Positions 35,501 through 47,515 of a stretch of DNA of 64,000 bases are shown piece after piece. Numbering within the stretch: position 1 is the stretch's first letter; each line of letters starts with the position of its first letter. The stretch is from assembly GCF_035083965.1 (NCBI RefSeq), contig NC_089722.1:34395958-34459957 (forward strand). The letters are read 5' to 3'. Under the pieces are notes generated by a model. That model was given only the letters and a program-made list of their open reading frames with translations, was not told where the DNA came from and made no database searches. This DNA comes from Branchiostoma lanceolatum (Eukaryota > Chordata > Leptocardii > Amphioxiformes > Branchiostomatidae). Position numbers and translations under genes: made by a program.

Positions 35501-38500
35501 CAAAAACCATGACTATATTTGAACAACAGCACTTCTTTGTTTAATGCAATAAGTGACATAGAACTTCAAACTATGTACACATGTGCAAAAGTTTACTTGC
35601 AAGTTTCTGAAGAACACACCTGCAAAAACGTTGTACTTTGGAATAACTAATACGGTGTTTGGTGTTTTACTGTAATAAATATAACATGACAGCACCTTTT
35701 CTAGAATATCTTCAGTATGTTGTTATAAAAAAAGGTATATACTTGTGATAAGATGACATCTTTAATGTGTGCACAGGAAGAAATAAAGCCACTTTTTCTG
35801 AAGAACACATCTCCAAGAGTTTGTCCTGCTTTGACAAGAACAAGAGATACTATAAGAAGTTAAACTACACAACAGCTTATAACATCATACTGATTACTAG
35901 TATCACTAGTATATCCAATATAGACATATGTATCTAACGAACCATATACTTATGAATATAACAAAGTTTATACCTGTCTCAAAGTGCAAATTTTCTATCC
36001 TAACTTGCAACATGATGACATAAAACATCTTTAGTATTTACACAAGAAATGCTTGCAAATAATACTTCTTTATTAAATATGACAACATGGTCAATAAAAT
36101 ATATTACAATAAATTGACAAAAACAGCCATGGCTTGAGGATACTTTACTTAGCAACAGTTTTCATCATATCTCCAATATGTATACAATAAAGTATTTGCA
36201 TTTCTGCCTTGACTTGCAACATGAGTCATAAAATATATTTGCTATTAGCTATAGAACAGAAGTAAAAAATTTAGGAAACATTTTGAGAATATATCAAAAG
36301 AGATTGCCCGACAAAAACAGCCATGGCTGATAGTAGCCCCGTTTCGGACTGGTAGCAAACCTCTCGCGCCTTTGAAGTAGGAGCCATCTTTCCTCCTGCA
36401 GGGGCGGAGCCTGTGCAGTCGGAGGGGACGGTTTCCGTGCTCGTTATAAAATGGGTAAAGCTCATCCCCTCGGAACCTTTCACTGTTTGTCCTGTAGAAG
36501 AATGGCAGGTCTGGATTATTCTCCAAGCAGAGGTTTAGGTCGGGGGGTAGTAGTGGCTGGGGTTTTTACCTTGGCCTACGGGAGGCCAACGTAAAAAAAA
36601 AACCCGGCCACTACTAACGTTGCCCCCCGACCAAAACCTCTGCTTGGAGAATAGGTCTGGATCGATCTTCTCCGAAAATTCCCTGCAAGAGGTTAAAAAC
36701 ACTGGTGAGTACTAGTTTCTGCCCAAAAACACAACTACCGTTTCAGAAAAAACTGCTATAGACAAAATCCTGTCACTCGTGCCGTAAGTAACTCACAAGC
36801 ATGCCAACAAAAACAACCACGGCCATGCCCTGCACGGATATGCGATCCCGCGCGACCGTCTTTTTAGCGAATATGCCCACCAACGCCTAACCTGAAGACG
36901 TCCACGCTACACAAGTCTCAATGTTTTGGTTATGAATATATCAAGGTTGGGCTCCGATTTACCAATCCTGATCGATCAAACCATCGATCCGAAGTGACAA
37001 AATAAAGAAAATCCATTATTTGCATATGTTAATGAATTTAAAGTTCCGCCGCGCGGCCACGCCCACCACAGTATGTAAACAATAACAGCCATGCGATTCT
37101 GCGCGGCTGTATAAGTACCCCTAAATAATGTCTGTTTTTTGTGATTTTCCTATGGGTGCTTTTTGGTGCTTTTTAGGTTTTTAGATGCACAGACAGTCTA
37201 TCATACGTAAAAAACAAATTTTTTGAAAAAACACTACAGTTTGATTAACTAATGCGAAAGATTTTAAGCACGTATATTTGTGTTACCCCATACGACTGAT
37301 AGGATTATACGCGGGAGAAGTCTATGGAGTTAACCTCGAAATTCAACGGGTTACACCGATGCAACGCCCACCAGTACTTCCCATATGAAACTATAGTTCA
37401 TGAAGACTTAAAAATGATGAAAATTACTCACCTTATTCTCTTGGCTGCTGACCTACATCTTGAAGATGAGTGACTACACGGCAAGTAAAAGTTTAAACTT
37501 TATCTCCCGCCAATTCTTGGTTCACGGGGAACATCGAACGCGATCGAACGCGCGCAAAGCCCCAAGGGATACATGCATATTCCTCCTTGACCCTGACGTA
37601 GAGCGCGTGCGCAGACTTCACCACAACGACCTGGAGAACATCCCCGCCTTCCTGGCCGTAAGTGCTGGACGCGTTTTGGCACAAGAAAGAAATTTCAGAA
37701 ATGAAGAATTATCTGTGCATAGGGCTAGTAATGTATTACAAGACACATGAGTAGCCTGAATACATGCCTGACTTTGGAAAGTAAACCATGCAACTTTTTA
37801 CACAAACATTGCTACACAAATCGCACTTAAAAGACTCATGACTTCCTATAGACAGTATAGAGGAAAACACACTATTTTGTACTTCCTGTGGTATGTTTTA
37901 CCTATTAACCAATTTCTACTGAAAATTATTGATATTTTGTCCCGGTCAAGAAAGCGAGGTCCATAGTAATGACGTCATTTGGTCATGTGATTACACAAAG
38001 AAAGCTACTCATGCAGACTTGCTATCATCAATCAAAATAGACTCTGGTTATTGCTGATTCAAGAAATCACTGGTCCCTCTCGGTGGTACAACAATGGTCC
38101 TGGCCCGTGGACTATAGTAGTTGGGCAGCGTTCGGACGCTGAGACAGAAGTCCGTCCTTGTGTAGTGGGCTGTCGGTTACTAAGGCTGCACCAAGTAATT
38201 TTTATGGATGACCTCCTTTGGAGACCCTAAATCTAATGCGAGAGCGCGAAAAAGAAACAAGAAGGGCCGAAAAAAACAAGATGCCTAGATTTGAAATATA
38301 ATAGTCGACGACACATGTTAGGACACAAATTGAATGAGAGAACTCAGTGTAAAAACCAACAATTCTTTTATTCATCATGAAAACAGCAATAATTTAAATA
38401 AATCAGTTGAAGTTGAACAGCAGTTGTTGTCCTGTCCTGTTTCTTTCCATATCCCATTGATTTTGCAGGCCTAAGAGACAAAATTAGTTGCTGTTTAATA

Positions 38501-39776
38501 ACTCTTCGCATGCATTACTACATTTCTACCTATGCTTTAGAAATCCTAATGAATACTAGCAATTATTCAAGAGCCAAATATGGACCAAAAATGATAGAAA
38601 TAAAAAAAAAAACAAGTATAAATAACCAGAAACGAATAAATGATCATAATCCATGCAGAATACATGAATGCATTCATCTTACACTCCCCCTTCCCAGATT
38701 ATAATTTTTTCGTACATGGTACTTGATCCAAAACAGACTAAAGAACGGAACTTTTCATACCTCAAAAACAGACTTGGGCCTAGGAGCTTCAGTTGTGGCA
38801 GCTGTCTTGTCGACCTCCATGCGGATGAAACACCCGAACTGCTTGGTTGCCTGTCCCATCTGCAGGCCGGAGCAAACTTCAATGTCTCTCCCGATCTTCT
38901 CGTCATTGCAGAAGAAATGCACTGTAGCTGATCTTGACAAGACTTGCTTAAAATTGTAAGGCCGAAACTCACTGGCTCGCCGCTACAAGTCTCTCGTACA
39001 GTTGCGCGAACGTCAGCTCTCCCTGACCGCCATCGAGAGCGTACCAATCAAGAACAACGTTGCCGCACTTTTTCACTTTTATGCTCACATATCTAGAAAA
39101 ATTTCCGCTGCTGACAGGAAAAATCCTGTCAGCAGGAAAAATCTGCACTGCTGACAGGATGATCAGTAGAAAAAAATTGCACTACTGACAGGACGATCCT
39201 GTCAGCAGTTAGAAAAAATGCACAGCCAACAGGATGATCCAATTTTTTCTACTGCTGACAGGATCATCCTGTCAGTAAGTAGCCACTTCCTTATCTATGC
39301 ATTTCGCGTGACGAGTTTTACGTTAATCTTACGATTTGCGGCACTGTCGTACGTCTTTGGTCATAGTTACAGGAAGCGGAATTTCTTGGGTTTTTTTTTT
39401 CTGGGTACAGGCCAAAATCAATGCGCGCGCGGACGTCATCCATAAAAATTACTTGGTGCAGCCTAATCACAAAATACATGGTCATTGTTGTTGCTACTGC
39501 TTGATATATGTACCAAATCCGTATGGTAAACAGAGAAAAGTGCATACTAAAGTTCCCCTGATGTTGTCCCCTCCCCAGGTGGGTCTGCTGTACGTGCTGA
39601 CCGGCCCGTCCCCCGGGGTAGCCCTGTGGCACTTCCGCATCTTCACGGCGGCCAGGTGTTTCCACACCGTGTCCTACCTGGCGGCTGTGCAGCCCTGGCG
39701 GTTCCTGGGTTTCACAGCGGGACTCCTCGCCACCATCAGCATGACTCTACAGGTTCTGATGGCGGGAGCTCTTTAA
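32574..39776 (+). CDS. MGST1: Microsomal glutathione S-transferase 1-like (MAPEG family)
   Basis: Four exons: 32574-32699, 33196-33261, about 37604-37657 and 39579-39776, for about 147 residues (the family is about 150). Exon 1 has the first membrane helix (SSLVILKLFIVAGY, 20-33) ending in RFRVK; exon 2 starts VFANPED, the family hallmark loop; exon 3 contains RVRRLHHNDLENIPAFLA, the conserved R..H.NDLEN motif that binds glutathione; exon 4 has GLLYVLTGPSPG, an ARCFHTVSYL helix and the last membrane segment. MAPEG enzymes are membrane-embedded trimers that conjugate or reduce lipid electrophiles with glutathione. Joins exon 1/2 (GT-AG) and 3/4 (GTAAGT, ccccag) are clean. Exon 2 has no GT donor: the best is a GC donor (gcaagg) after 33261, used with gtagag before 37604; this drops two residues (VE) present in relatives, so that junction is unresolved. 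MGST1 rather than PTGES is the likeliest class. Confidence 0.88.
33347..34614 (+). pseudogene. Possible nested two-exon gene or pseudogene in the MGST1-like intron (unknown function)
   Basis: An open stretch from ATG 33347 (MAGPGAGTTLGG) continues, with a frame change near 33480-33493, into a segment ending at an ATAAAT|GTAAGG donor (gt at 33652). A pyrimidine-rich acceptor ends at about 34248 and opens a phase-compatible second segment to the stop at 34612-34614. The second segment has PPDNVKDRNAIKFE followed by a VGYCPG turn, faintly like HIRAN domains (DxNAI/V..VGY). I cannot name the gene. The frame change suggests decay, or a wrong exon model. The end of the second segment is mirrored by an inverted copy at 34748-34792. 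Confidence 0.3.
34377..34792. repeat. Inverted repeat (45-bp arms) overlapping the nested candidate exon
   Basis: Bases 34377-34421 match the reverse complement of 34748-34792 with a single mismatch, separated by 326 bp. A transcript crossing both would fold into a long hairpin containing part of the putative HIRAN-like exon. Confidence 0.85.
36507..36663. mobile_element. 137-bp hairpin transposable element with 9-10-bp target duplication
   Basis: Arms begin tattctccaagcagaggttt (36517) and end aaacctctgcttggagaata (to 36653), and pairing continues, with interruptions, through ggtcggggg and tagtagtggc to a short gcctacgggaggc tip. The direct repeat aggtctggat (36507-36516) recurs at 36653-36662, giving a 9- or 10-bp target duplication. 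Such length fits Mutator-like elements, but no transposase is present, so the class is inferred. Confidence 0.8.
38679..39060 (-). other. Coding-like fragment of unknown identity (minus strand, broken frame)
   Basis: Reading the minus strand from about 39060, VVLDWYALDGGQGELTFAQL leads to YERLVAAS; after a shift equivalent to an extra cagt the frame continues FRPYNFKQVLSRSATVHFF and on to a stop near 38755. The amino-acid composition and continuity across the shift look like a decayed gene or retrocopy, but I recognise no family. It lies inside the MGST1-like intron in antisense. Confidence 0.3.
39093..39281. repeat. Cluster of nested ctgctgacagga palindromes
   Basis: The 12-mer ctgctgacagga or its complement tcctgtcagcag (or one-base variants) occurs about eight times within 190 bp, several pairs forming direct hairpins such as ctgctgacaggatcatcctg. 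Short A-rich linkers (gaaaaaatgca) separate them. It lies in the third MGST1-like intron. Confidence 0.8.
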
Positions 39777-42684
39777 AACACAACACATGGTCAAGCATTG
39801 TCTAATATAGTCTGACGTAGCGATGATACTAGATTTTATTTCTGTCAATTCTGTGCCCTTTGCGCAGTGGATTTTGACGTGGCTATTGACTTTTAAATCA
39901 AACAATGATAGTATTAATAAAACAGATACGTTAGCGTCAGTCGTACTAGGATACGATATCTAGTATAATTCACATCATAATTGGTCCGCACATGCCCGAA
40001 ATGTAATCCTGATAGTTAATAATGCACAAGCTTCATAGTTGTTTTCAAATTTGAAAAGTTGAATTGGTGTCGTAAATAGAAAGAACCGTTTGATGTTTGA
40101 AATATGAAATTCCGACAAAGTTGTATATTCATACTCATACCATACACAAAATGCTCTTGTCTAACTCGTAATATTTCACGATCAACTACGGTCAGCTGTA
40201 AAAGTCTGTGTAAATCTTGTCTTCAATTAGAGTTTCGGGTCGACTGGTATTTGACGTGCCCAGCAGGTTTAATGTTCTTAGTCGGCGTAGTATCCGCGCT
40301 CATAATTACCTTGTTACCTTTATACGGCAGCTATCACTGTTCTTTCTTGGCTTAACGAAAGTGCTCAAGATATAGACTTTTTTCAGGAAAAATAAAATCC
40401 TGACCTGGCCATATGTCACGACGCCATTAAATGCACGTCCACATCAACGGTCAAAGGTGAAAGGTTCTCAGGTTATCAAAGTTGTCTTCATTATTCATTG
40501 TTCTGTCATCCAACTTACTTGACTTAAAGTATGTCCTGAACTAACACTGCTACCACATACGAATAAGTGTCGTTAACACGTTCGGAATTCTTGGTATTGT
40601 TTTCAAAGCCCGGTAAGGCGAAGATGGGCAATCTCGTTTGATCCAAGAGTACTAGCGTAACATGACCTATTTACGTGCAGAACCTATTTACGTCCGGTTT
40701 GGCTCATGTCCACATGTCGCCGTGTATTATGCCAATGCCTGTTCACATGAGCAATAAAGAACGTCATAAGTATGATCCTTAGTCATCTCTCTCAATTAAC
40801 CGAAACAATGAAAAAGGTTTCCGTCCAGCGACATAACAGAATTAACTCCTGAACCAGTAACAACAAGTTGCACGGAAGCGTCACGCATAGCGTTTTTCAT
40901 ATGTAATTCGACATCGCGTACTTCATCATGTTTCTTTTAACTTGCACGATAGCTAGTATCTTTTAGAAGTAGCTGACGTTAAACCTTTCGATGATATTCA
41001 GACTATCCATGGTGATTCGAGGTTTGAAACTCTTACAGTTTTAGGAAGGTTCGATACAACCTAGCGACCCCCGCACCGGAGGTTGATTTTTTCACGGCAA
41101 AGCATAATGGCCATGCGTTTGTTTTGTTTGAACCTTTGTTTACCACGTGAACGCCACGTGCCGCGCATGTCGGGGAAATTCACAGATAAACGTTGTTTTC
41201 TTCCATCGCGTCAAGCAAGTGGCGGTCAGACATAGTGATTTTACTATCATTTATCTGTAGACTAATTTGGACAATTACTGTGCATTTTTTTTCTGGTCTA
41301 TGTTCTTCAAGCATAGCGCTAGAAGGAAAAAGGCTGACGTGGACGATAATGGGTTACGCTAGCACAATTTTACATCATGTACCTCAGTATAAATACATGC
41401 TCGCACGGCGTTAAATGGGCGGAGAAAAACTTACAGACCATGCATTTTCTTTTAAGAAGAGCTGATATTTCTGACCATGGGTTTGAAATTTGGCTCTGTC
41501 CGCGCGGTTTTAAGATAAATAACGTTTTGAATAAATCGGACGTTAATTGCTTATGTTACGTTACACCCCAAATAACAAGAAGCTTTCAGACTATCAGCCA
41601 CCAAACTATCAGTCACCAGTCACCAATCAAAAAATGATTTGTACATGTTACCGGTACGAAAAACTTTCATGGACATGACTAATCTAACATGCATGTAACT
41701 CATGTACTGTTATCGATATAATTTGGTTGTTCTAAACGTAGGATAGATTAGCCTGGTAGTATTCTTGTTTGATAGCTGTTGTCATTCATATACCATGTAC
41801 GTACGATTATCGAGCAATAAAGTTCATTCAATGACATATTCATATCTAACCGTTGCCTGCTCACAGCGCAGTCTGATGACGTACTTCCGGTGACGATCCA
41901 GGTTACGTACCGGTTCGACCACTGACATGACCTCACGTATCACTGAAACATTCGAAACATTCGGTCACCCGGAACAAGATTGTCGACGCAGATACACTGG
42001 TGAAGATTTAGGTACATTTGGACCACATATAAGACAAATTGTAACGTCCTGTTGACAACCGCAAAGTACGGTCTAAGTGGAAGTGACTCTGATGTCACGT
42101 TGATACCGGTGGATACTGACGACGTCTATGCAAAGTCCCCCAAAGTGACGTGCACAGGGAGCCCCACACATTACAAGCCCAAGGTACAGGTTAGAAACAA
42201 ACATGCACGAAAAAGTGCTCTGTAACTACCTTACCGGAAACATTCCAAGGTGGAAAAATGCGAATCACGTATATTTGGTAACTTATTCTGTAGCGTTATT
42301 ACGTATATTTGGTAACTTTTTCTGTGGCGTTATCATAACAGAACACGATATTTCGCCAATGGAGATTTCGATGGTTAAAGACCGCAGACTGATTGACGTG
42401 GATAATATCAATAAGTTTCACTAGAGAGGCACGGCAATTGGCTATGTTCAAGTTACAATCTACAAAATAACTGAAAACAAAAACCAAAAAAATTTTGATT
42501 TTGTAACATTTTGACGCCCTCTTTAAAATAGGATCATGTGAAGGTCAACGGAACTGCAGCCGACTCGCTCGACTCATTTTGTCTTTCCAGAAGTTCAGTA
42601 CTTATGAGTCAGTTTGGCATGTCTGTGTGCATGTGTGTGCCTGTCTGTGTGTCTGTGTGTGTGTGTGTGTGACGATGTGTGTGT

Positions 42685-42771
<87 letters not shown>

Positions 42772-43111
42772 CCGAATTATGTTCTTGGCATATCTCAAGT
42801 ACCTTTTACGACATTCCATATGTGGGTAGGTCTTGGGAAGACAACAAAGGATTAACGAATTTCCATGATATTCAGTATGCAGATGCGACGTCATAGATGT
42901 TATGGGTTGTGGATAAATACTGTGTTCTGCGACGTTGTTTGAGTCTGGGAATAAGGATTTTTTATATTTCTAAGAAAGCATGCGAAATGAAATGTATAGC
43001 GAGTAATATGTCAACGGTGAAGGCCCCCGAGACATGCCATTGTATTCAACTTCAGGACCATCAAGCTGCGACAAAGTCATTTTACCTTCATGCCTCCACC
43101 GATCAAAGTTG
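39777..43111. other. Intergenic region MGST1-like to sialyltransferase
   Basis: No gene recognised over 3.3 kb. It contains ordinary AT-rich sequence, a small direct repeat acgtatatttggtaact at about 42266 and 42300, and the GT microsatellite listed separately with an adjoining repeat-like segment (42775-42900). Confidence 0.45.
42618..42770. repeat. (GT)n microsatellite
   Basis: An imperfect GT run becomes a pure one from about 42685 to 42770. Any open frames here are simple-sequence artefacts. Confidence 0.95.
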
Positions 43112-46002
43112 ATGACCATGCGTCCCCAGGGAGTTAGGAAGCTGCTAGTGGCCGCCATGTTGATGTCAGTGAGCTGGACTCTATACACCATTCATGGAAC
43201 ACTGCCTGAAAGGTGAGTGCCTGTCTGAACCGCTGCCCTGTTTATGCTTAGCTCACAATTGCACGACTGCCCATAGGGAGGGTACAACCGGTCCAGGCCC
43301 CGGCCGCGCTCTGAAGTCGGGATGACACTGAATATTGTGGTTGAAGTCAATATTTCCTTAGTGCTTCCATAACCATGTTGATGAATACCCGGGTTTTTCC
43401 GACTGGGGTAACTTTCGCTATTTTTGGGGTATATATTACTCGCCGTTTGTAGTCACGGCAGAATGTGCCTTTTATTTTCAGCGCACCATTTTCACCTCAA
43501 AAAACACACAGAGAGCTCGACGCTGACGTCACGATGGTCGAAGTGCAAGACATGCTCAAACTGTGGAAACGCAGTGAGAAGGAATATGGAAAACTCAGGT
43601 ATCTAATGTCTTAGAAGACAGACTCTCTTCCCATTGTGTGGGGAAAAAAAGCTATTTACGAATACGAAAAGAGGAAATAAGTTAGGGATACATGATTAAA
43701 TGTATTCATTTTACATTGAACGTTAATCTGGGTTTGTATAAATGATTCTGAAGCTAAGTTGAACTGTTATTTTCAAAAACAAAAATTGGACTTACCCAAA
43801 TTTTCAACCGTCCAACTCCAGCCTTTTTCACGGAAAGAGCAATCCACAGCTTCTGTGACGTGCAGATAGAACACGTGAGAGCAATGAATCATAAGTTGCA
43901 GAAAGTTTATGGTGCCCCCGTCTCTGTTGAGGGATGGTTGATGTAGGTATCCTCTTTTATTCCTCTTACAATTTTTTTAAGGTTCCTCGAACGCAAGCAC
44001 CCAAGCAAGTCACAACACATACAGATCGAGTCGTCTGGACATTTGTTTACACTGGACAGAGTAGAAATCATGGAGACAGAAACATATTTGCAAAAGGAAT
44101 AAAAGACACCATCTTCGTCGGAGCCTTACAACCATCCCTCAACAGAAACTGGGTGGGTTTCTGCCACTTACGATACACTGCTCGCGATCGCCGAGTCTAT
44201 CTGCGTAAGGTCACAGAAGCGATGAGTTGCTCTGACTGGAGCTGGACAGTTGATACATGTAATTTGGGTAATCAATTCCATGTTTTCTATCGAAAATTAC
44301 AGTTACGAGATTGCTCAGGAATACTCCGGCATTTCTGTGTTTATTCGCTCAAGTCAATCACTTTGAGGATAACGTTAACATGCAGAAGATAGATACAAAT
44401 AGAAATCTAACTTTGTTATACCTTCACCTGTTTGGCCACCGTAAACCAAATCCCTCCAGCGGGGACTGTTGGCGTTCTAATCTATGTTCTGAATGTCACA
44501 TATTTCCACCAATCAGGTCAAAGATCAGCCGTGACGTGAATCCTAGAAAACACCTGCTGTATTACTCCGATTTCCGGAAGAACGTCCGTGAATTCCTGCG
44601 TCTGCAAAAACAGAATCTCACGTACAGTTTTAGAACACCTGTGGGACACTACAACACCTGCGCTATCGTGGGCAACGGCGGAATACTACAGAACAGCAGC
44701 TGTGGTGCGGCCATCGACGCGCATGACTTCGTGTCTAGATGTAACATGGCGCCGACCGAGGGGTTTGAAAAGGACGTCGGTACCAAAACCAGTCACATGA
44801 TGCTGAACGGGGAAAGTATGTACGACCTTTGGGATGATTTAAACGACACTGTAAGAGAAATCAACATCATCAGGCAGTTCAAGACTCTCAATGGTTCTAT
44901 TCTGCACTACTCTAAGGTACGAAATAACATGATACCCCGTATATTGACTGGACTGAATGACAAGCTGAAGAAATATTCGAAGCACCATCATACCAATATC
45001 ACACTGGCCTATGCACAGAGGAACATGGCGAACCCTGTAAATGTGTAAGTATGTTTGCAACTACGAATTTGATACCGCTAAGTTGAAAACTTAGGTGACA
45101 AATTCAGATGTAGCAAACAAATTATTCAGAAGAATGAGAGAGCTCTTTGGGAAGATGTTCGACATCACTCCGCGAGCGCTCAATAACGTGACTTGCTGCA
45201 ATGGAATGCGCCTAAGCGAAAGAGTATCGCAACTTAGCGCAATTTGGCGCAGTCCAGTGAGATAGAATGAAAGGGCCGATTGTGTTGTGAGTGTCACGCG
45301 AAATCTAAATATCACCTTAAAATGTGTTTGACATTTTCAATCAGCTCCTAAACACCATATGGTGTATAGGGCAGCGCCATCTCGTAAGCCCTTGAGCCAT
45401 ACTTCATACATACATCAGGTTGATTCAGGTAACTTCTAGCAGTCCATCGGTAGCTCTGTGTGTTGACCTTTCGTAAGTCCTGGGTGGTAAGCAAAGAAGC
45501 GGTATGTACCATTTGCATCTTTAGATACATCATGTTAATTTTATGTATCTTTGGTATAACTCGGTTAGAAGGGAGCATTATACAATGTACCACACGGAGG
45601 GTGAGCGTTCTTCCCATTAGGTCATTGCTGGAAACAACTAACTGGGTTTCTCCTGCTCCCCGGCCCAGTTCACCCTGTTTTTGCCTCAGCTGACTCAGAG
45701 CTCGCTTGTCTCTTTGTTACAGTTTGCTACAGCGGATTTTACGACAAAGTCGCTGGGCGCTGACGCCAACTACCGGCATCATGGCCTTGTTTTTAGACAT
45801 GAACTTCTGTGACCAGATAACTGTGTACGGCATGTGGCCGTTTCCCGTCGATCCCCGCGGCAGGCCTTTAAACTACCACTACTACCAGGTGGGAACGGAA
45901 CAGCTACAGAACGAACGTCACACCTACAACACCGAGATTCACTACCTGGCTAAGTTACACAGCAAGGGCGTCGTCAAACTTGTTATACAGCCCTGTCGCT
46001 AG
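43112..46002 (+). CDS. Alpha-2,8-sialyltransferase (ST8Sia family, GT29)
   Basis: Four exons with matching phases: 43112-43212, 43482-43598, 44517-45044 and 45723-46002, 341 residues. Exon 1 encodes a type II anchor ([18 protein letters not shown], residues 10-27). Sialylmotif L is at about 118-165 ([13 protein letters not shown], then [14 protein letters not shown]); motif S at 263-285 ([17 protein letters not shown]); motif III is HYYQ (301-304); motif VS is HTYNTE (315-320), keeping catalytic His and Glu. Cys121 and Cys135, and a Cys just before the C terminus, match the two ST8Sia disulfides. The enzyme transfers sialic acid from CMP-Neu5Ac to sialylated glycans in the Golgi lumen. The HYY-LHSKG ending is typical of ST8Sia rather than ST3/ST6. 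Start: two in-frame ATGs (43112, 43118); the frame is open further upstream, so a longer N terminus is possible. Subtype cannot be assigned. Confidence 0.92.
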
Positions 46003-46029
46003 GACAGGCAAGTCAGAATGAAATCAAAC

Positions 46030-46512
46030 AGCGCGACATCCAACCGAGCCAACCAACGGACCAACTAACCAATCAACCGAGTAACTAGCCAGCCAGCCAG
46101 CTAGCCTGCCAGCCAGCCAGCCAGGCAACCAACCGACCAACGAACCAACCAACCAACAAAGTTACTAACCAGCCAGTCAACCAACCATCCATCCATCCAT
46201 CCATCCAACCAACCAACCAACCAACCAACCAACCAACCCAACCCAACCCAACCAACCCAACCGATCGCCAATCTAACCAACCAACCGACCAACCGACCAA
46301 CCAACCAACCATCCAACAAAGTAACTAACCAGCCAGTCAACCAACCAACCAACCAACCATCCATCCATCCATCCGTCCGTCCGTCCGTCCATCCGACCAA
46401 CTAACCAACCATCCAACCGAACAACCGACCAGCAGACCCCAACCAACCAACCAACCAAACCGACCATCTGACCCAACCAACTAACTAACCACCCCCCCCC
46501 ACACACACACAC
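46030..46512. repeat. CCAA/CCAT/CCAG tetranucleotide microsatellite
   Basis: Nearly 480 bp of ccaaccaa with ccatccat, ccgtccgt and ccagccag blocks. Two block series (around 46160-46250 and 46330-46420) repeat the order agccagtcaacc, ccatccatcc, indicating internal duplication of about 166 bp. It begins within 30 bp of the sialyltransferase stop, so it is probably in the 3' UTR. Trp-rich open frames on the minus strand are artefacts. Confidence 0.93.
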
Positions 46513-46556
46513 ACATACTTACATGCATACACACATACACGAACGCGGATGAAACT

Positions 46557-46804
46557 ATAAAGCCCCTGACACACATGTGCGTATATACATGTACAAGTCC
46601 GCATGAGTTGGGTATTAACATGTTTTGGGTTAAGGTTAAGTTTGCAGCCGAAGAAGTCATGTCTTTGGTTCGATAACTAGGCTACACAACGATGGGTCGA
46701 AGTAGAAAACAACTTCTTCCCCGCAAACTTTACTAAATACAAAAAAATTCTAATGCGCAACTCATACGCACTTGAATATACGCACACGTGTGACAGGGCC
46801 CTAA
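46557..46804. mobile_element. MITE-like element with ~30-bp terminal inverted repeats (family 1)
   Basis: Left end agcccctgacacacatgtgc then gtatatacat; the complement of the right end reads gggccctgtcacacgtgtgc then gtatattcaa. Interior non-coding, about 190 bp. Confidence 0.75.
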
Positions 46805-46825
46805 CCTTCTAGCCGAAGATACCTT

Positions 46826-47227
46826 TTTCACGCGGCGGACATGATAGAATGAAAATGAGGCCATTGTGGCAAACATTGTACCAATCCTAACTGTCAATCA
46901 CAATTAGCAGTTTATCCAATGATTACCTGCTAATTAGAGAATCGACCAATGAGGAAGTGGCTGCATGACCGTCAAATATTTGCATTTCTATGTTTTTATT
47001 TTACATTTGTACGTTTTGACAGAGGAGGGCGGAGACTATGGGATCGGCCAACGAAGCTCTAAATTGCTGCATCTTTTTTGTGCATTACATTAGTTGTGAT
47101 ATTGATACTTGGATATCATATTTTAAAACTTAACGTGATTTAGGAGGAAAAATCTATCTGTACATTATTTTTGCTTCTTTGCCTCATAGGCCTCGTCTTC
47201 ATTCTATCATGTCCGCCGCGTGAGAAA
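46826..47227. mobile_element. MITE-like element with ~38-bp terminal inverted repeats (family 2)
   Basis: Left tcacgcggcggacatgatag followed by aatgaaaatgaggcc; right, as complement, tcacgcggcggacatgatag followed by aatgaagacgaggcc. The terminal 20 bases are identical. About 400 bp, no coding capacity, 22 bp after the previous element. Confidence 0.82.
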
Positions 47228-47515
47228 TGTGTATAGCACCAAAATACGGTGAAATGCAGATCATGGCGTTGTAATCTCAGGGTAAGCAGCATGTTGTGAT
47301 TTGTGAAATCTTGAAAGCGTTACTAGTATATAACGTTCTCATTGATTGTGCATGCAGATGGTGTCGGGCCTACTTTCTTGGAGAAGGTACCAACTCCCCC
47401 CCCCCCCCCGGGTAGACCGATGATAATGACCCAGTCACTCAATCATATCAACTACAATTTGAATCCCAGAGATGACGTAAGGGATGTAAATATTGCTATT
47501 GGCTCGCTACTAAAA

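Noticed and set aside
36245..36526. 93-codon minus-strand open frame starting in the hairpin element
   Set aside because: Its start codon is supplied by the end of the inserted hairpin element and no domain is recognisable.
42579..42896. Open frames of alternating Val/Cys or Thr/His
   Set aside because: Translation of the GT microsatellite.
43934..44392. 152-codon open frame between sialyltransferase exons 2 and 3
   Set aside because: Exons 2 and 3 join in exact phase without it (44517 acceptor), and it shows no sialyltransferase or other motif.
46085..46512. Trp/Gly/Leu-rich open frames on the minus strand
   Set aside because: Translation of the CCAA microsatellite.
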